Assembly: GCA_945898215.1 (NCBI GenBank)
Contig: CAMDHY010000002.1
Span: forward strand, 1 to 64,000
Source: Pseudoxanthobacter soli DSM 19599
GTDB lineage: Bacteria; Pseudomonadota; Alphaproteobacteria; Rhizobiales; Segnochrobactraceae
Length of the DNA: 64,000 bases
Reading direction: 5' to 3'
Shown here: positions 52,768 through 61,355 of the stretch, piece by piece
Position numbering within the stretch: the stretch's first letter is position 1
Layout: the number at the start of each line of letters is the position of its first letter
Program-made: the position numbers and the translations under genes
Notes under the pieces: generated by a model
What the model saw: the letters and a program-made list of their open reading frames with translations, nothing else
What the model was told of the DNA's origin: nothing
The model's database searches: none

Positions 52768-53141
52768 TGCGTCCCACTCTCGGAGGCGCCCAAAGCCGCG
52801 CAGAGCGGCCGCTACGGCGGCAGTCACGGCTCGTTCGGCACCCTCGCCCGCTCCGGTGCGGTGGCGAAGTGGCCGGCGGATCCGGTCATATCACACGGGT
52901 CGCGGCGCCGACGGCGGCCGCATAGCCCGACGGCGCGGAAACTAGCCGCTTCAACTCCGCTGTGTCCATGCCTATAAGTCCGCCGCGGCGTGAGACAATT
53001 CGACACCAAGCCGGCGCGCCGCCCGTCACCGCCACGCCTCGGCGCCGCAGTGGTCGGCGAGTCTGCGGCCACGGCCCGCATTTCCCGTCAGGGACGTGTT
53101 CCGACCCACCCGTTTCCTCCGACCCACCCCCGAGTCCCGAC
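52768..53141. other. Divergent intergenic region between cycM and kdsB
   Basis: This 374-base stretch holds no gene I can support, although frames stay open because of the high GC content. A possible kdsB promoter on the + strand is TTCAAC at 52950-52955 and TATAAG at 52973-52978, spaced 17 apart; the -35 match is weak. No terminator or repeat is evident. Confidence 0.5.
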
Positions 53142-53870
53142 ATGGCCCGCCCGATCGTCGTCGTTCCCGCCCGCATGTCGTCGACCCGCCTGCCCGGCAA
53201 GCCGCTCGCCGACATCGCGGGTCGGCCGATGATCGTGCACGTTCTCGAGCGCGGGCTCGCCGCCGGCATCGGCCCGGTGGTGGTCGCCTGCGACGACCCC
53301 GCCATCGCCGCCGCGGTGGAGGCCGCCGGCGGCACCGCCGTGCTCACCCGCCGCGACCACGAATCCGGCTCCGACCGCATCTTCGAGGCGGTGGAAACGA
53401 TCGACCCCGAGCGCCGCCATGACGTCGTCGTCAACCTGCAGGGCGACCTTCCGACGATCGACCCGGCGCTGCTCATCGGCGCCGCGGCCCTTCTCGACGA
53501 TCCCGGGGTGGCGATCGCGACGCTCGCCGCCGAGATCGTGCGGGAGGAGGAGCGGACACTGTCGCAGGTGGTGAAGGCGGTCGGCACGCCGATCGGCCCG
53601 CGCCGGCTGCGCGCCCTCTATTTCACCCGCGCCACCGCGCCGTGGGGCGAGGGGCCGCTCTACCACCACATCGGCCTCTACGCCTATCGCCGCGCGGCGC
53701 TCGCCCGTTTCGTCGCCCTGACACCGTCGCCCCTCGAGCAGCGCGAGAAGCTCGAGCAGCTGCGGGCGCTCGAGGCCGGCATGCGCATCGACATCGGCCT
53801 CGTCGACGGCGTGCCCTTCGGTGTCGACACCCCCGACGACCTCGCCCGCGCCCGCGCCGAACTCGGCTGA
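53142..53870 (+). CDS. kdsB: 3-deoxy-manno-octulosonate cytidylyltransferase
   Basis: Activates KDO with CTP for attachment to lipid A, so the organism makes KDO-containing lipopolysaccharide. The 242-residue protein has the nucleotide-binding start [20 protein letters not shown], then [29 protein letters not shown] and [13 protein letters not shown]. The frame is open to 52962 upstream, but ATG 53142 gives the family N terminus. The cycM-kdsB-pheA arrangement is common in Rhizobiales. Confidence 0.95.
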   Translation: MARPIVVVPARMSSTRLPGKPLADIAGRPMIVHVLERGLAAGIGPVVVACDDPAIAAAVEAAGGTAVLTRRDHESGSDRIFEAVETIDPERRHDVVVNLQGDLPTIDPALLIGAAALLDDPGVAIATLAAEIVREEERTLSQVVKAVGTPIGPRRLRALYFTRATAPWGEGPLYHHIGLYAYRRAALARFVALTPSPLEQREKLEQLRALEAGMRIDIGLVDGVPFGVDTPDDLARARAELG

Positions 53871-53911
53871 CGCCGGCCCACACCTTTTCCAGACCTGACG
53901 AGGACGCTTCC

Positions 53912-54805
53912 ATGACCGAGCGCATGCGCATCGCCTATCAGGGCGAACCCGGCGCCAACTCCCACATCGCCTGCCGGGAGGTCTATCCGGACGGCGAGCC
54001 GGTGCCGTGCGCCACCTTCGAGGACTGCTTCGCGGCGCTGGAACAGCGGACCGTCGACCTCGCGATGATCCCAATCGAGAACTCGGTCGCCGGCCGCGTC
54101 GCCGACATCCACCATCTCCTGCCGGACGCCGACGTCCACATCATCGGAGAGCACTTCCTGCCGATCCGCCACCAGCTGATGGCGGTCTGCGGCGCGACGC
54201 TCGCCGGGCTGAAGACGGTGCAGAGCCATGTCCAGGCGCTCGGCCAGTGCCGCCGCACCATCCGCAAGCTCGGCATCACCGCCGTCGTCGGTGCCGACAC
54301 CGCCGGCTCCGCCCGGGAGATCGCCGAGACCGGCGACCCGGCCCAGGCGGCGATTGCCTCCCGGCTCGCCGCCGAGATCTACGGCCTGGACGTGCTTGCC
54401 GAGGACATCGAGGACGAGGCCCACAACACCACGCGCTTCGTCATCCTGTCGCGCACGCCGGCCGTGACCAGCCGCGGTGGCGGCCTCAAGGTGACGACCT
54501 TCGTCTTCCGGGTCCGCAACGTGCCGGCCGCCCTTTACAAGGCGCTCGGCGGCTTCGCCACCAATGGCGTCAACATGACGAAGCTCGAGTCCTACCAGCT
54601 CGCCGGCCAGTTCTTCGCGTCGCAGTTCTATGCCGACGTCGAGGGTCACCCGGACGACCCGTCGCTCGCCCTGGCGCTGGAGGAACTCGCCTTCTTCTCG
54701 AACGAGCTGAAGATCCTCGGCACCTACCCGGCGGCCCCCTTCCGCGAGAAGATCCGCGAGCCGGAGGCGAACCGCGCTCTCCGCCCGTCGCCCGCTGCGG
54801 AGTAG
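53912..54805 (+). CDS. pheA: Prephenate dehydratase
   Basis: Converts prephenate to phenylpyruvate in phenylalanine synthesis. The 297-residue protein starts MTERMRIAYQGEPGANSH, has the catalytic region IPIENSVAGRVADIHHLL and the TRF motif in HNTTRFVILS, and ends with an ACT domain (LYKALGGFATNGVNMTKLES) that binds phenylalanine. There is no chorismate mutase domain. ACGAGGACG precedes the ATG. It follows kdsB by 41 bases and converges on the next gene. Confidence 0.95.
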   Translation: MTERMRIAYQGEPGANSHIACREVYPDGEPVPCATFEDCFAALEQRTVDLAMIPIENSVAGRVADIHHLLPDADVHIIGEHFLPIRHQLMAVCGATLAGLKTVQSHVQALGQCRRTIRKLGITAVVGADTAGSAREIAETGDPAQAAIASRLAAEIYGLDVLAEDIEDEAHNTTRFVILSRTPAVTSRGGGLKVTTFVFRVRNVPAALYKALGGFATNGVNMTKLESYQLAGQFFASQFYADVEGHPDDPSLALALEELAFFSNELKILGTYPAAPFREKIREPEANRALRPSPAAE

Positions 54806-54835
54806 CCCGCGGCAGGCTTCGGCCCGCAGTCACCG

Positions 54836-55327
54836 TCAGCGCAGGGCGATCTTGGCGACCTTGTCCTTGTAGTCTTCCTTCGGGTCGGCCCCGAACAGCA
54901 TCTTGATGCCGGCGACGAGGCTCGAGGCGTCCGCCCAGATCTCGGCGGTCTCGGCGTCCAGTCGCAGCAGCACGAGCTTCGGGTCGTCCTTGCCGCCCTC
55001 GAACCAGGCGGCGACGAAGCGGTTCCACAACCGGTCGACCATCGCCCGGTCCTGTTCGATCGAGAGCGTGCCGTGGACGCTGGCGAAGAGGTCGTGGCCC
55101 TTCGAGGTGAAGGTTGCGATGGCCCGGTTCCCGGCGGGCAGGGCCTGCACGAGGCCGTTGTCCTTCGAGGTGAAGAACCAGATCGGGCCACCGTCCTTGT
55201 CGCCGTCGAGCTGCGCCGTCATCGGCCGGGCGTGGCCGTCCTCGACGCCGTCGATGCCGACCATCATCGTCATGTCGGAGGCGAGCGCCTTCCAGAATTT
55301 CCGTTCGAGATCCGCGTCGGTTGTCAT
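54836..55327 (-). CDS. Pyridoxamine 5'-phosphate oxidase-like flavin-binding protein (general stress protein 26 type)
   Basis: A 163-residue split-barrel protein of the PNPOx-like superfamily. The segment ARPMTAQLDGDKDGGPIWFF and the following TSKDNGLV match the flavin- or cofactor-binding strand. DLFASVHGTLSIEQDRAMVD and YKDKVAKIALR close the domain. Relatives are induced by stress and bind FMN, FAD or F420; the exact activity is unknown. GGAGAACGGCACCC precedes the ATG. The foreign-looking stretch begins just upstream. Confidence 0.85.
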   Translation of the reverse strand: MTTDADLERKFWKALASDMTMMVGIDGVEDGHARPMTAQLDGDKDGGPIWFFTSKDNGLVQALPAGNRAIATFTSKGHDLFASVHGTLSIEQDRAMVDRLWNRFVAAWFEGGKDDPKLVLLRLDAETAEIWADASSLVAGIKMLFGADPKEDYKDKVAKIALR

Positions 55328-55870
55328 GGGTGCCGTTCTCCAGAGTGTCGCCCCTCAACGGGCGAGCACCCGGGACGTTCCCTGGCGTTGGACGAAGCGG
55401 CGGAAGCGCGGCGGGCCAATCTCTTCGCTATGCGCTCAATGCCTGCCTTCTCATCGTCGGCCGAGCGTGCGACTGGCTTTGGCCTCAAGCCACCCGTCTG
55501 CGATGACATGGTTCCACCGAATGCCTTTGCCAATGCGGCCAGCGACTTATCCGACAGCATTTCCCCGAACTGGCTTTTGGCGGCAGTTTGCATCAAAACA
55601 AAGGTCAGATTTCAAAGTATTGACTGGAAAACTGTCTTACTTTTTATGTAAAGAAGATGGTTTAAACTTCAATTATATTTGCTGTCCGCTTGGTAATTTG
55701 TCAAGAAAGACTGTCAAGGCCGACAACGTGAGCAGCTGTCAAATCCGAGAGAGGCGTTCGATTTGATCCGCTGCTCTCCGTTCTGCTAGGAAGAGAATGT
55801 GCTTGCGGAAACTGAATATCTGATCGCAGCCATCGCTCCGGCGGGCGTCTAATGGATGGGAGGGGGTCAT
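55328..55870. other. Intergenic region including an AT-rich patch of foreign composition
   Basis: This 543-base gap changes sharply in composition. From about 55580 to 55800 it is AT-rich, with runs such as ctttttatgtaaag and cttcaattatatttg that occur nowhere else in the window. A weak - strand frame at 55324-55593 would give an 89-residue basic protein but lacks a ribosome binding site; it may be a remnant. The sequence CTGTCAA occurs more than once near 55700-55745. I recognise no transposase, tRNA or attachment site. It probably marks an insertion junction. Confidence 0.55.
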
Positions 55871-56734
55871 ATGATAGATAAAAGCCTTGTTGGGCAGCCG
55901 CTTTGGCTGCGCGCTGTTCAGTTTCCGCTGACCCGCATCATCATTCTTGGATCTTTTCTATTCTTTTTGATGGCATGGGCTCAGTCTTGGCTGGACGAAT
56001 ACCATGACAGGCCCGTGCTGAGTGCAGCCATCCAGATTGTCCTCGGACTGGCGGCTATCGGTGTCTACATAGCCTGGGGGAAAGTCATCGAACGCCGCGA
56101 GGTGACCGAACTTTCGACACCGGGGCTTGGCAGGGAATGGGCCATCGGCGCGTTGGTCGGTGCGGGGCTTTATACTGCAAGCGCGCTGATCCTGATGCTG
56201 CTGGGCATCTACAAGGTCAATGGATTCAATCCCTGGCTGTTCCTGCTGCCCAATCTGGCCATGGCGATCAAGTCGGGCATCTTCGAGGAGTTGATCTTTC
56301 GCGGCGTCCTGTTCCGTTCGACCGAGGCCATGCTGGGTAGCTGGGTCGGGATCTTGGTCTCCTCGCTCGCGTTCGGCCTGATTCACCTGACGAACCCGGG
56401 GGCGACGATAGGTGGGGCTGTCTACATCTGCATCGAGGCGGGGCTGCTCTTGTCTGCAGCCTTTCTGATGACCCGGCGGCTGTGGATCTGCATGGGGCTC
56501 CACATGGCGTGGAACTACTTCCAGTCGGCGGTCTTTTCCGGCGTCGTCTCGGGCGCTGTCAGCGATCCGGGCCTGCTGAGGGCAACAATAGAGGGGCCGG
56601 AACTGCTGACCGGGGGCTCGTTCGGGATGGAGCATTCGGTGGTCGCGCTGGTGCTGTGCACCACGACGGGCGTGATCCTGTTGTTGATCGCCATCCGCCG
56701 CGGCCACCTCTTGCCGCCGATGTGGAAGCGCTGA
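55871..56734 (+). CDS. CPBP-family intramembrane metalloprotease
   Basis: A 287-residue membrane protein of the CPBP (Abi, CAAX protease and bacteriocin-processing) family. About eight hydrophobic segments are visible. The motifs are EE at 139-140 with Arg144 in FEELIFRG, His172 in FGLIHLTNP, and His211/Asn215 in HMAWNYF, all expected metal or catalytic residues. GGGAGGGGGTC precedes the ATG at 55871. Codon use is unlike its neighbours: the first 200 bases use ATA, AAA and TTT-type codons freely. This suggests recent acquisition. The substrate is unknown. Confidence 0.88.
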   Translation: MIDKSLVGQPLWLRAVQFPLTRIIILGSFLFFLMAWAQSWLDEYHDRPVLSAAIQIVLGLAAIGVYIAWGKVIERREVTELSTPGLGREWAIGALVGAGLYTASALILMLLGIYKVNGFNPWLFLLPNLAMAIKSGIFEELIFRGVLFRSTEAMLGSWVGILVSSLAFGLIHLTNPGATIGGAVYICIEAGLLLSAAFLMTRRLWICMGLHMAWNYFQSAVFSGVVSGAVSDPGLLRATIEGPELLTGGSFGMEHSVVALVLCTTTGVILLLIAIRRGHLLPPMWKR

Positions 56735-57130
56735 GATGAGAGCGTCTGTCTGAAAGGGGGGGCAGCCAGTCGTGCTGACTGAAGGCGACGGGCGCCCAGA
56801 CAGCATCGACCTGAACCCGCCTTCGTTTCCTCCGCATGAAATCGCCGACCTGTTCGGCCCTCTGGGCGGCTCCGAGGTGGCCGGCTCATTGCCCCTCTTT
56901 CGCGGCTGTCAAAGCGCAGCGCACGGCGCGGTCGCGGATGGCATGAGTAAACGGCCCGATAGCTGTTGCGTCCAATTCGGGACGGGAAATCTCAGCTGCG
57001 ACGGCCGTTCGCCTCCCAAGGACGCTTTTGCTGATCTCCCGACGTCTTCATCTCAGTGGCAGGCGGAGACCCGCGCAAACGCAAACGCTGTAGATGCGAG
57101 ACGTCTGCGCGACCGCCACGCGCTGCGCAA
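56735..57130. other. Intergenic region after the CPBP gene
   Basis: About 400 bases with no gene I can support. An open + strand frame at 56772-57152 (126 residues, rich in Ser, Arg and Asp) has no ribosome binding site and no recognisable motif. It may be a decayed piece of the acquired segment. The stretch ends at the terminator of the next gene. Confidence 0.5.
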
Positions 57131-57162
57131 AAGCAAAAACGGCCGGCGATGATCGCCGGCCG
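57131..57162 (-). terminator. Rho-independent terminator of the DUF6600-like gene
   Basis: A perfect ten-base-pair stem (57140-57149 with 57153-57162) with a three-base loop is followed on the - strand by TTTTTGCTTTT. It stands about 47 bases after the stop at 57210 and is the clearest terminator in the window. Confidence 0.9.
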
Positions 57163-57209
57163 CGTGTCCACCCGTCACAGCGTTCAGCCGAAGCGAGTCT
57201 CGTCCGAAC

Positions 57210-58559
57210 CTAGTTGCACTTGTTCGGATTGTTCTCGCACTTCGCCTTCTGCTTCTCGGCCTTGGCCTCCTGCCGCTGCTGCTTTTCGGCCTTCTGCTCC
57301 TGGCGCTGCTGCTTCTCGGCCTTGGCTTCCTGGCGCTGCTGCTTGTCATTCTGTTCCTGCTTCTGCGCCTTCTGTTCCTGGCGCTGCTGCTTCTCGGCCT
57401 TCTGCTCCTGCCGAGCCTTCTGTTCCTGCTTGGCGTCCTGGCGCTGCTTCTGTTCCTCGCGCGCCTTCTGCTCCTGCCGCTGCTGCTTCGTCTGCTCCTC
57501 GCGACGCTGCTGCTTCTGCTCTTCCTTACGAACCTCTTCCTTGCGCGTCTCTTCCTTGCGGTTCTCTTCCTTGCGAGTTTCCTGCTTCTTGCTTTCCTCG
57601 CGGACGTTCACCTTCTTGACGTCGGTCTCCTTCTTGACGTCCTTCCGGATGACCGTCTTCTCGACCTTGACCTTCTTGACGACCTCGACCTTCTTCACCA
57701 CCCGCGGCGGCTGGCGGACGACGACGGTGCGATTGTAGCGCGGCCGGTAGACGAAGATCGCATCGTTGGTGCGCACGCCCCAGGCCGGACGGCGGGTCAC
57801 GATCGTCACCTTGCGGACCGGCACGTTGCCGACGCCGACATACTTCACCACGCGCTCGCGGGCGAACGGCCGGTTCACGTAAAAGCGGTCGCGCGGCAGG
57901 TACCAGCGGCGCGGCGTCCGGTTGACGTAGACCACCGTCTCGCGCACCGGATAGGCGTACTGATAGACGCGCGGAGAGACCATCCGCGCCGTCGGCACGA
58001 ACACCCAGGATTCCTCTAGGGCCGGCTCCGGAGTGGCGACGTAGCCGACCGCATAGCCCTGACGCGGCGGTGCGATCGGCGCCCAGCCGGTGACGCTGTC
58101 GTCCTCGCTGTCGCGCCAGTTCACCCACGCCGGCGCCCACTCGTCGCCGGGCACCCAGTACCAGCCGTAGTCGTCGTCGTAGCCCCAGCGGCCGTAGTGG
58201 AAGGTCGCCCAGCCGAAGGGCTCCTCGGACTCCCAGTACCAGCCGTACTCGTCCGTCCAGATCCACTGGCCGACGGTATAGGGGCGCCAGTCGGGGGAGA
58301 CCCCGGTCGGGATGAAGACGTAGCCGTTGCCCGGATGCTCGACCCAGTCGCCATAAGGGGCGAGGTCGTCGTAGAAGGAATCGATGTCGCGGGCTTCCTG
58401 GGCGTTCGCCTCGGCCACCAGCGACAGGCCGCCGCCGGCGTTCATCACGGGCAGCGCCGTCACCGCCACCGCGGCGCACGTCAGTGCCAGGATGCCCTTG
58501 CCGACGAGGCCCTTGCCCAGCCGGTCGGACCAACGACCGCTCATACCGTTCGACGTCAT
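57210..58559 (-). CDS. Exported DUF6600-like protein with a charged repeat tail
   Basis: A 449-residue exported protein of unknown function. A signal peptide covers about residues 20-53. The next 130 residues carry repeated aromatic motifs of the DUF6600 kind: YGDWVEHPGNGYVFIP, QWIWTDEYGWYWES, YGRWGYDDDYGWYWVPG. A basic Val-rich part (about 235-300) precedes a roughly 150-residue tail of Lys, Glu, Gln and Arg, ending in CENNPNKCN with a cysteine pair. The tail should form a long helix or coiled coil. GGGAGAACCGAG precedes the ATG. Confidence 0.8.
   Translation of the reverse strand: MTSNGMSGRWSDRLGKGLVGKGILALTCAAVAVTALPVMNAGGGLSLVAEANAQEARDIDSFYDDLAPYGDWVEHPGNGYVFIPTGVSPDWRPYTVGQWIWTDEYGWYWESEEPFGWATFHYGRWGYDDDYGWYWVPGDEWAPAWVNWRDSEDDSVTGWAPIAPPRQGYAVGYVATPEPALEESWVFVPTARMVSPRVYQYAYPVRETVVYVNRTPRRWYLPRDRFYVNRPFARERVVKYVGVGNVPVRKVTIVTRRPAWGVRTNDAIFVYRPRYNRTVVVRQPPRVVKKVEVVKKVKVEKTVIRKDVKKETDVKKVNVREESKKQETRKEENRKEETRKEEVRKEEQKQQRREEQTKQQRQEQKAREEQKQRQDAKQEQKARQEQKAEKQQRQEQKAQKQEQNDKQQRQEAKAEKQQRQEQKAEKQQRQEAKAEKQKAKCENNPNKCN
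57240..57540 (-). repeat. Imperfect repeats encoding the charged tail
   Basis: Within the previous gene, units reading about 10-12 residues of the form AEKQQRQEQK / AEKQQRQEAK recur, with degenerate versions (KQEQKARQEQK, RKEETRKEEV) upstream. At DNA level the - strand repeats cagcagcgccaggag-like blocks. Such repeats vary in number through slippage between strains. Confidence 0.75.
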
Positions 58560-58660
58560 CTCGGTTCTCCCGGCCGGATCGGCCGCGCAGCCCTCTGCGC
58601 TCGCCTCCGCCTGTTGGCACGAACATTGACGTTCGTCCGCTGAACCTGACGTGAACGATC

Positions 58661-58692
58661 AGCACGGCGAAACGGTGGCGCTCCGCCGTGCT
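58661..58692. repeat. Inverted repeat between trpE(G) and the DUF6600-like gene
   Basis: AGCACGGCG (58661-58669) and CGCCGTGCT (58684-58692) form a perfect nine-base-pair stem with a 14-base loop. It lies 28 bases after the trpE(G) stop on the - strand. No T-run follows, so it may be a transcript-stabilising or weak termination hairpin. Confidence 0.55.
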
Positions 58693-58719
58693 CACATCTC
58701 AACGATTTGTTAAGCCTTT

Positions 58720-60909
58720 TCAGCCCGGTACGGAGCGCCGGGCGGTCTTGTCGGCGACGAGGCGGCCGATGGCGTTGCGCACGATCGCCATGCCCGTCTC
58801 GCCCGACAGCGTCATGATCGATTCGGGGTGGAACTGCACCGCCGCGATCGGCTCGCTGACGTGCTCGATCGCCATCGCCACGCCGTCGGCGGTCTCGGCG
58901 GTGACGACGAGCTCCTTCGGCAGCACCGCGAGATCGGCGTAGAGCGAGTGGTAGCGCCCGACGGCGAAGCGCTCCGGCATGCCGGCGAACAGCCGCCCCG
59001 GCTCCTTCACCGTCACCTCGGACGGCTTGCCGTGCATCGGCAGCTCGAGCTGGCCGAGCCGGCCGCCGAACGCCTCGACGATCGCCTGCAGACCGAGGCA
59101 GACGCCGAAGATCGGGATGCCGCGCGCCCGTGCCCGGGCGATGGTCGTGGCGCAGTCGAAATCCGTCGGCCGGCCGGGGCCGGGCGACAGCACCACGAGG
59201 TCCGGCCGCACCGTGTCGAAGGCCGCTTCCGCCAGCGGCGTGCGCAGCGTCGTCACCACCGCGCCGGTCTGGCGGAGATAGTCGGCGAGCATATGCACGA
59301 ACGAATCCTCGTGATCGACGAGCAGCACGCGCACCGGCTCGGCCGTGCGCGCCGTCGCCGCGGCGGCGGCCGCCACCGGCGGGCTCGCCGCCTCGCGGAT
59401 CGCCGCGCGCATGGCGGATGCCTTCAGCTCGGTCTCGCGCTCCTCCTCCAACGGATCGGAATCGAACAGCACCGTCGCCCCGGCCCGCACCTCGGCGACG
59501 CCGTCCTTGATGCGGACCGTCCTGAGCGTCAGGCCGGTATTGAGGTCGCCGTTGAACAGCACCATGCCGATGGCGCCGCCGTACCAGGCGCGCGGGGTGC
59601 GCTCGTGTTCCTCGATGAAGCGCATCGCCCAGCGCTTCGGCGCCCCCGTCACCGTCACCGCCCAGGCGTGCGACAGGAAGGCGTCGAGGGCGTCCATGCC
59701 CTCGCGCAGCATCCCCTCGATGTGGTCGACGGTGTGGATGAGGCGGGAATACATCTCGATCTGCCGCCGGCCGAGCACGCGCACCGAGCCCGGCACGCAG
59801 ACGCGCGCCTTGTCGTTGCGGTCGACGTCGGAGCACATCGTCAGCTCCGCCTCGTCCTTCTTGGAGTTCAAGAGCTTGCGGATCTGCGCCTCGTCCTCGA
59901 TGGCGTCGCGGCCGCGGGCGATGGTGCCGGAGATCGGACACGTCTCGACGCGCTTGCCGCCGGTGACGCGCACGAACATCTCCGGCGAGGCGCCGACCAG
60001 CCACTCGCCGCGGCCGAGGTTCATGAAGAAGCCGTAGGGCGCCGGGTTGATCGCCGACAGCCGCCGGCTCACCGCCGAGGGCGGCGCCGGGCAGCGCTCG
60101 GTGAACACCTGCCCCGGCACCACCTCGAACAGGTCGCCACGGCGGAAATAGTCGATCGCCTTCGCGACGGTCTGCGCATACTCGCCCGGCGCATGGTCGC
60201 CGCGCCCGACGACGCGGTCGGCCGCCTCGAACGGCACCTTCTCGCCATCGCGCGGCAGTCCCTTGGTCGAGGCCCCGCCGATGGTGAAGTCGTAGGAATG
60301 CACCGACGCCTTGCGGCCGTAGTGGTCGACGACGAGGAACTCGTCCATCACGAACAGCACGAGGTCGCGCTGGTCGTCAGGCCGCTCGAGCTTCAGCGGC
60401 ATCGGCTCGAACTGGTAGGCGAGATCGTAGCCGAAGGCGCCGGCGAGGCCGAGGTGCGGGTCCTCGTCGGAGCGGAACAGCGCCACGATCGCCCGCACCA
60501 CCGAGAACACCGACGGCTGGCGCGAGCGCTCTTCTTCCGTGAACGGGCCGGCCGGCTCCTTCACCGTCACCGCGAGCCGCCCGGCGTCCCCGGAGACCGA
60601 AGCCACGTCCGGCGAGGCGCGCAGCACCGTCTCGATCGCGGGCACGAGCACGCGGCCGCGCTCGTTCAGGGCCGTCACGGTGACCTGTCGGCCGCGCGTC
60701 TCCACCGAAACCGGAGGGTTGACCAGCGCGAAGTCCCAGCGGGTGTAGCGGCCGGGAAACTCGTAGCTCGAGGAGAACACGGCGCCGCGCTCGGCATCGA
60801 GCCGGTCGACGAAGGGCGCGATGGCGCCGGCGTAGGGAACCTCGCGGTGGCTGCGCGTCACCGCGACGCCGCCGTCGGTGACGTAGGTGACTTCCCCGGT
60901 GTGGGACAT
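58720..60909 (-). CDS. trpE(G): Anthranilate synthase, fused TrpE-TrpG
   Basis: Makes anthranilate from chorismate and glutamine, the first step of tryptophan synthesis. The 729-residue chain joins a TrpE domain (about 1-510) and a glutamine amidotransferase domain (about 525-725). The TrpE domain has [14 protein letters not shown] and [17 protein letters not shown]. The amidotransferase domain has [27 protein letters not shown], the nucleophile Cys near residue 603 in GVCLGLQA, and the His-Glu pair in VQFHPESIM. Fusion is typical of rhizobia. ATG 60909 follows AAAGGG. Expression is controlled by the leader and attenuator upstream. Confidence 0.96.
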   Translation of the reverse strand: MSHTGEVTYVTDGGVAVTRSHREVPYAGAIAPFVDRLDAERGAVFSSSYEFPGRYTRWDFALVNPPVSVETRGRQVTVTALNERGRVLVPAIETVLRASPDVASVSGDAGRLAVTVKEPAGPFTEEERSRQPSVFSVVRAIVALFRSDEDPHLGLAGAFGYDLAYQFEPMPLKLERPDDQRDLVLFVMDEFLVVDHYGRKASVHSYDFTIGGASTKGLPRDGEKVPFEAADRVVGRGDHAPGEYAQTVAKAIDYFRRGDLFEVVPGQVFTERCPAPPSAVSRRLSAINPAPYGFFMNLGRGEWLVGASPEMFVRVTGGKRVETCPISGTIARGRDAIEDEAQIRKLLNSKKDEAELTMCSDVDRNDKARVCVPGSVRVLGRRQIEMYSRLIHTVDHIEGMLREGMDALDAFLSHAWAVTVTGAPKRWAMRFIEEHERTPRAWYGGAIGMVLFNGDLNTGLTLRTVRIKDGVAEVRAGATVLFDSDPLEEERETELKASAMRAAIREAASPPVAAAAAATARTAEPVRVLLVDHEDSFVHMLADYLRQTGAVVTTLRTPLAEAAFDTVRPDLVVLSPGPGRPTDFDCATTIARARARGIPIFGVCLGLQAIVEAFGGRLGQLELPMHGKPSEVTVKEPGRLFAGMPERFAVGRYHSLYADLAVLPKELVVTAETADGVAMAIEHVSEPIAAVQFHPESIMTLSGETGMAIVRNAIGRLVADKTARRSVPG

Positions 60910-61007
60910 CGATCGACCCTTTCGTGCCGGCACGCTCGTGCCGGGCGGCGCTCCTGCGAGCGCTCCTCTACCAGACTTGGGCGACGGGAGAGACCGGTGT
61001 CGACACG

Positions 61008-61038
61008 AAAAAGGCCGCCCGGTCACCCCGGCGGCCCC
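61008..61038 (-). terminator. trp attenuator (intrinsic terminator before trpE(G))
   Basis: On the - strand GGCCGCC (61030-61036) and GGCGGCC (61013-61019) pair around a ten-base loop and are followed by five T (61008-61012). It lies between the trpL stop and the trpE(G) start. It would end transcription when tryptophanyl-tRNA is plentiful. Confidence 0.88.
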
Positions 61039-61077
61039 TCATCATCGCGTCCTGAAGAACATCGCGCGCGGGCCGCC
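61030..61077 (-). promoter_or_regulatory. trp antiterminator
   Basis: GGCGGCC directly after the trpL stop (61071-61077) is perfectly complementary to the 5' arm of the attenuator (61030-61036). If the ribosome stalls at the Trp codons, this pairing can form and prevent the terminator. The three-segment arrangement matches classical trp attenuation. Confidence 0.75.
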
Positions 61078-61125
61078 TCAAAAGGCAGGCCACCACCACG
61101 CGCCGTTGTGCAGGTTCGTCGACAT
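61078..61125 (-). CDS. trpL: trp leader peptide with three consecutive Trp codons
   Basis: A 15-residue open frame, MSTNLHNGAWWWPAF, starts at the ATG at 61125 and ends with TGA at 61078. Three adjacent TGG codons stand at positions 10-12. It is followed by an antiterminator and an intrinsic terminator, then trpE(G). The same layout is known for trpE(G) of Sinorhizobium. Stalling at the Trp codons when charged tRNA is scarce would let transcription continue. I see no strong ribosome binding site, as is common for leader peptides. Confidence 0.9.
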   Translation of the reverse strand: MSTNLHNGAWWWPAF

Positions 61126-61355
61126 GACGCGTTCGTAGACTATCGCTGTGCGACCGGCAAGCGTCGGGTGTGGCAATCTGGCTCGTGCGCCGTTGACCGC
61201 GCCGCGTTTTCGCCGCTATCTCTGCCGCTTGGCTGAACCGTCTCGTGCCGAGTCGGCACGAGACGACGTCCCGCGGGGGCGCGGGTCATCCGATGGATCG
61301 TGTGTCCAGCGCATCCGGGACGGGGCGGATGGCGGACCGAGGAGGACGATCGCTC

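Noticed and set aside
55590-55800. Insertion sequence or attachment site in the AT-rich patch
   Set aside because: I found no terminal inverted repeats, target duplication, transposase or tRNA end; only the composition is unusual.
56772-57152. Open frame of 126 codons after the CPBP gene
   Set aside because: No ribosome binding site, no family resemblance, and it runs into the terminator of the opposite gene.
58661-58692. Hairpin as a true terminator of trpE(G)
   Set aside because: The stem is good but there is no T-run on either strand, so it was listed only as an inverted repeat.
58828-61236. Long + strand frame (802 codons) opposite trpE(G)
   Set aside because: It covers the antisense of trpE(G) and its leader, and the translation is His/Arg/Ala-rich with no family signal.
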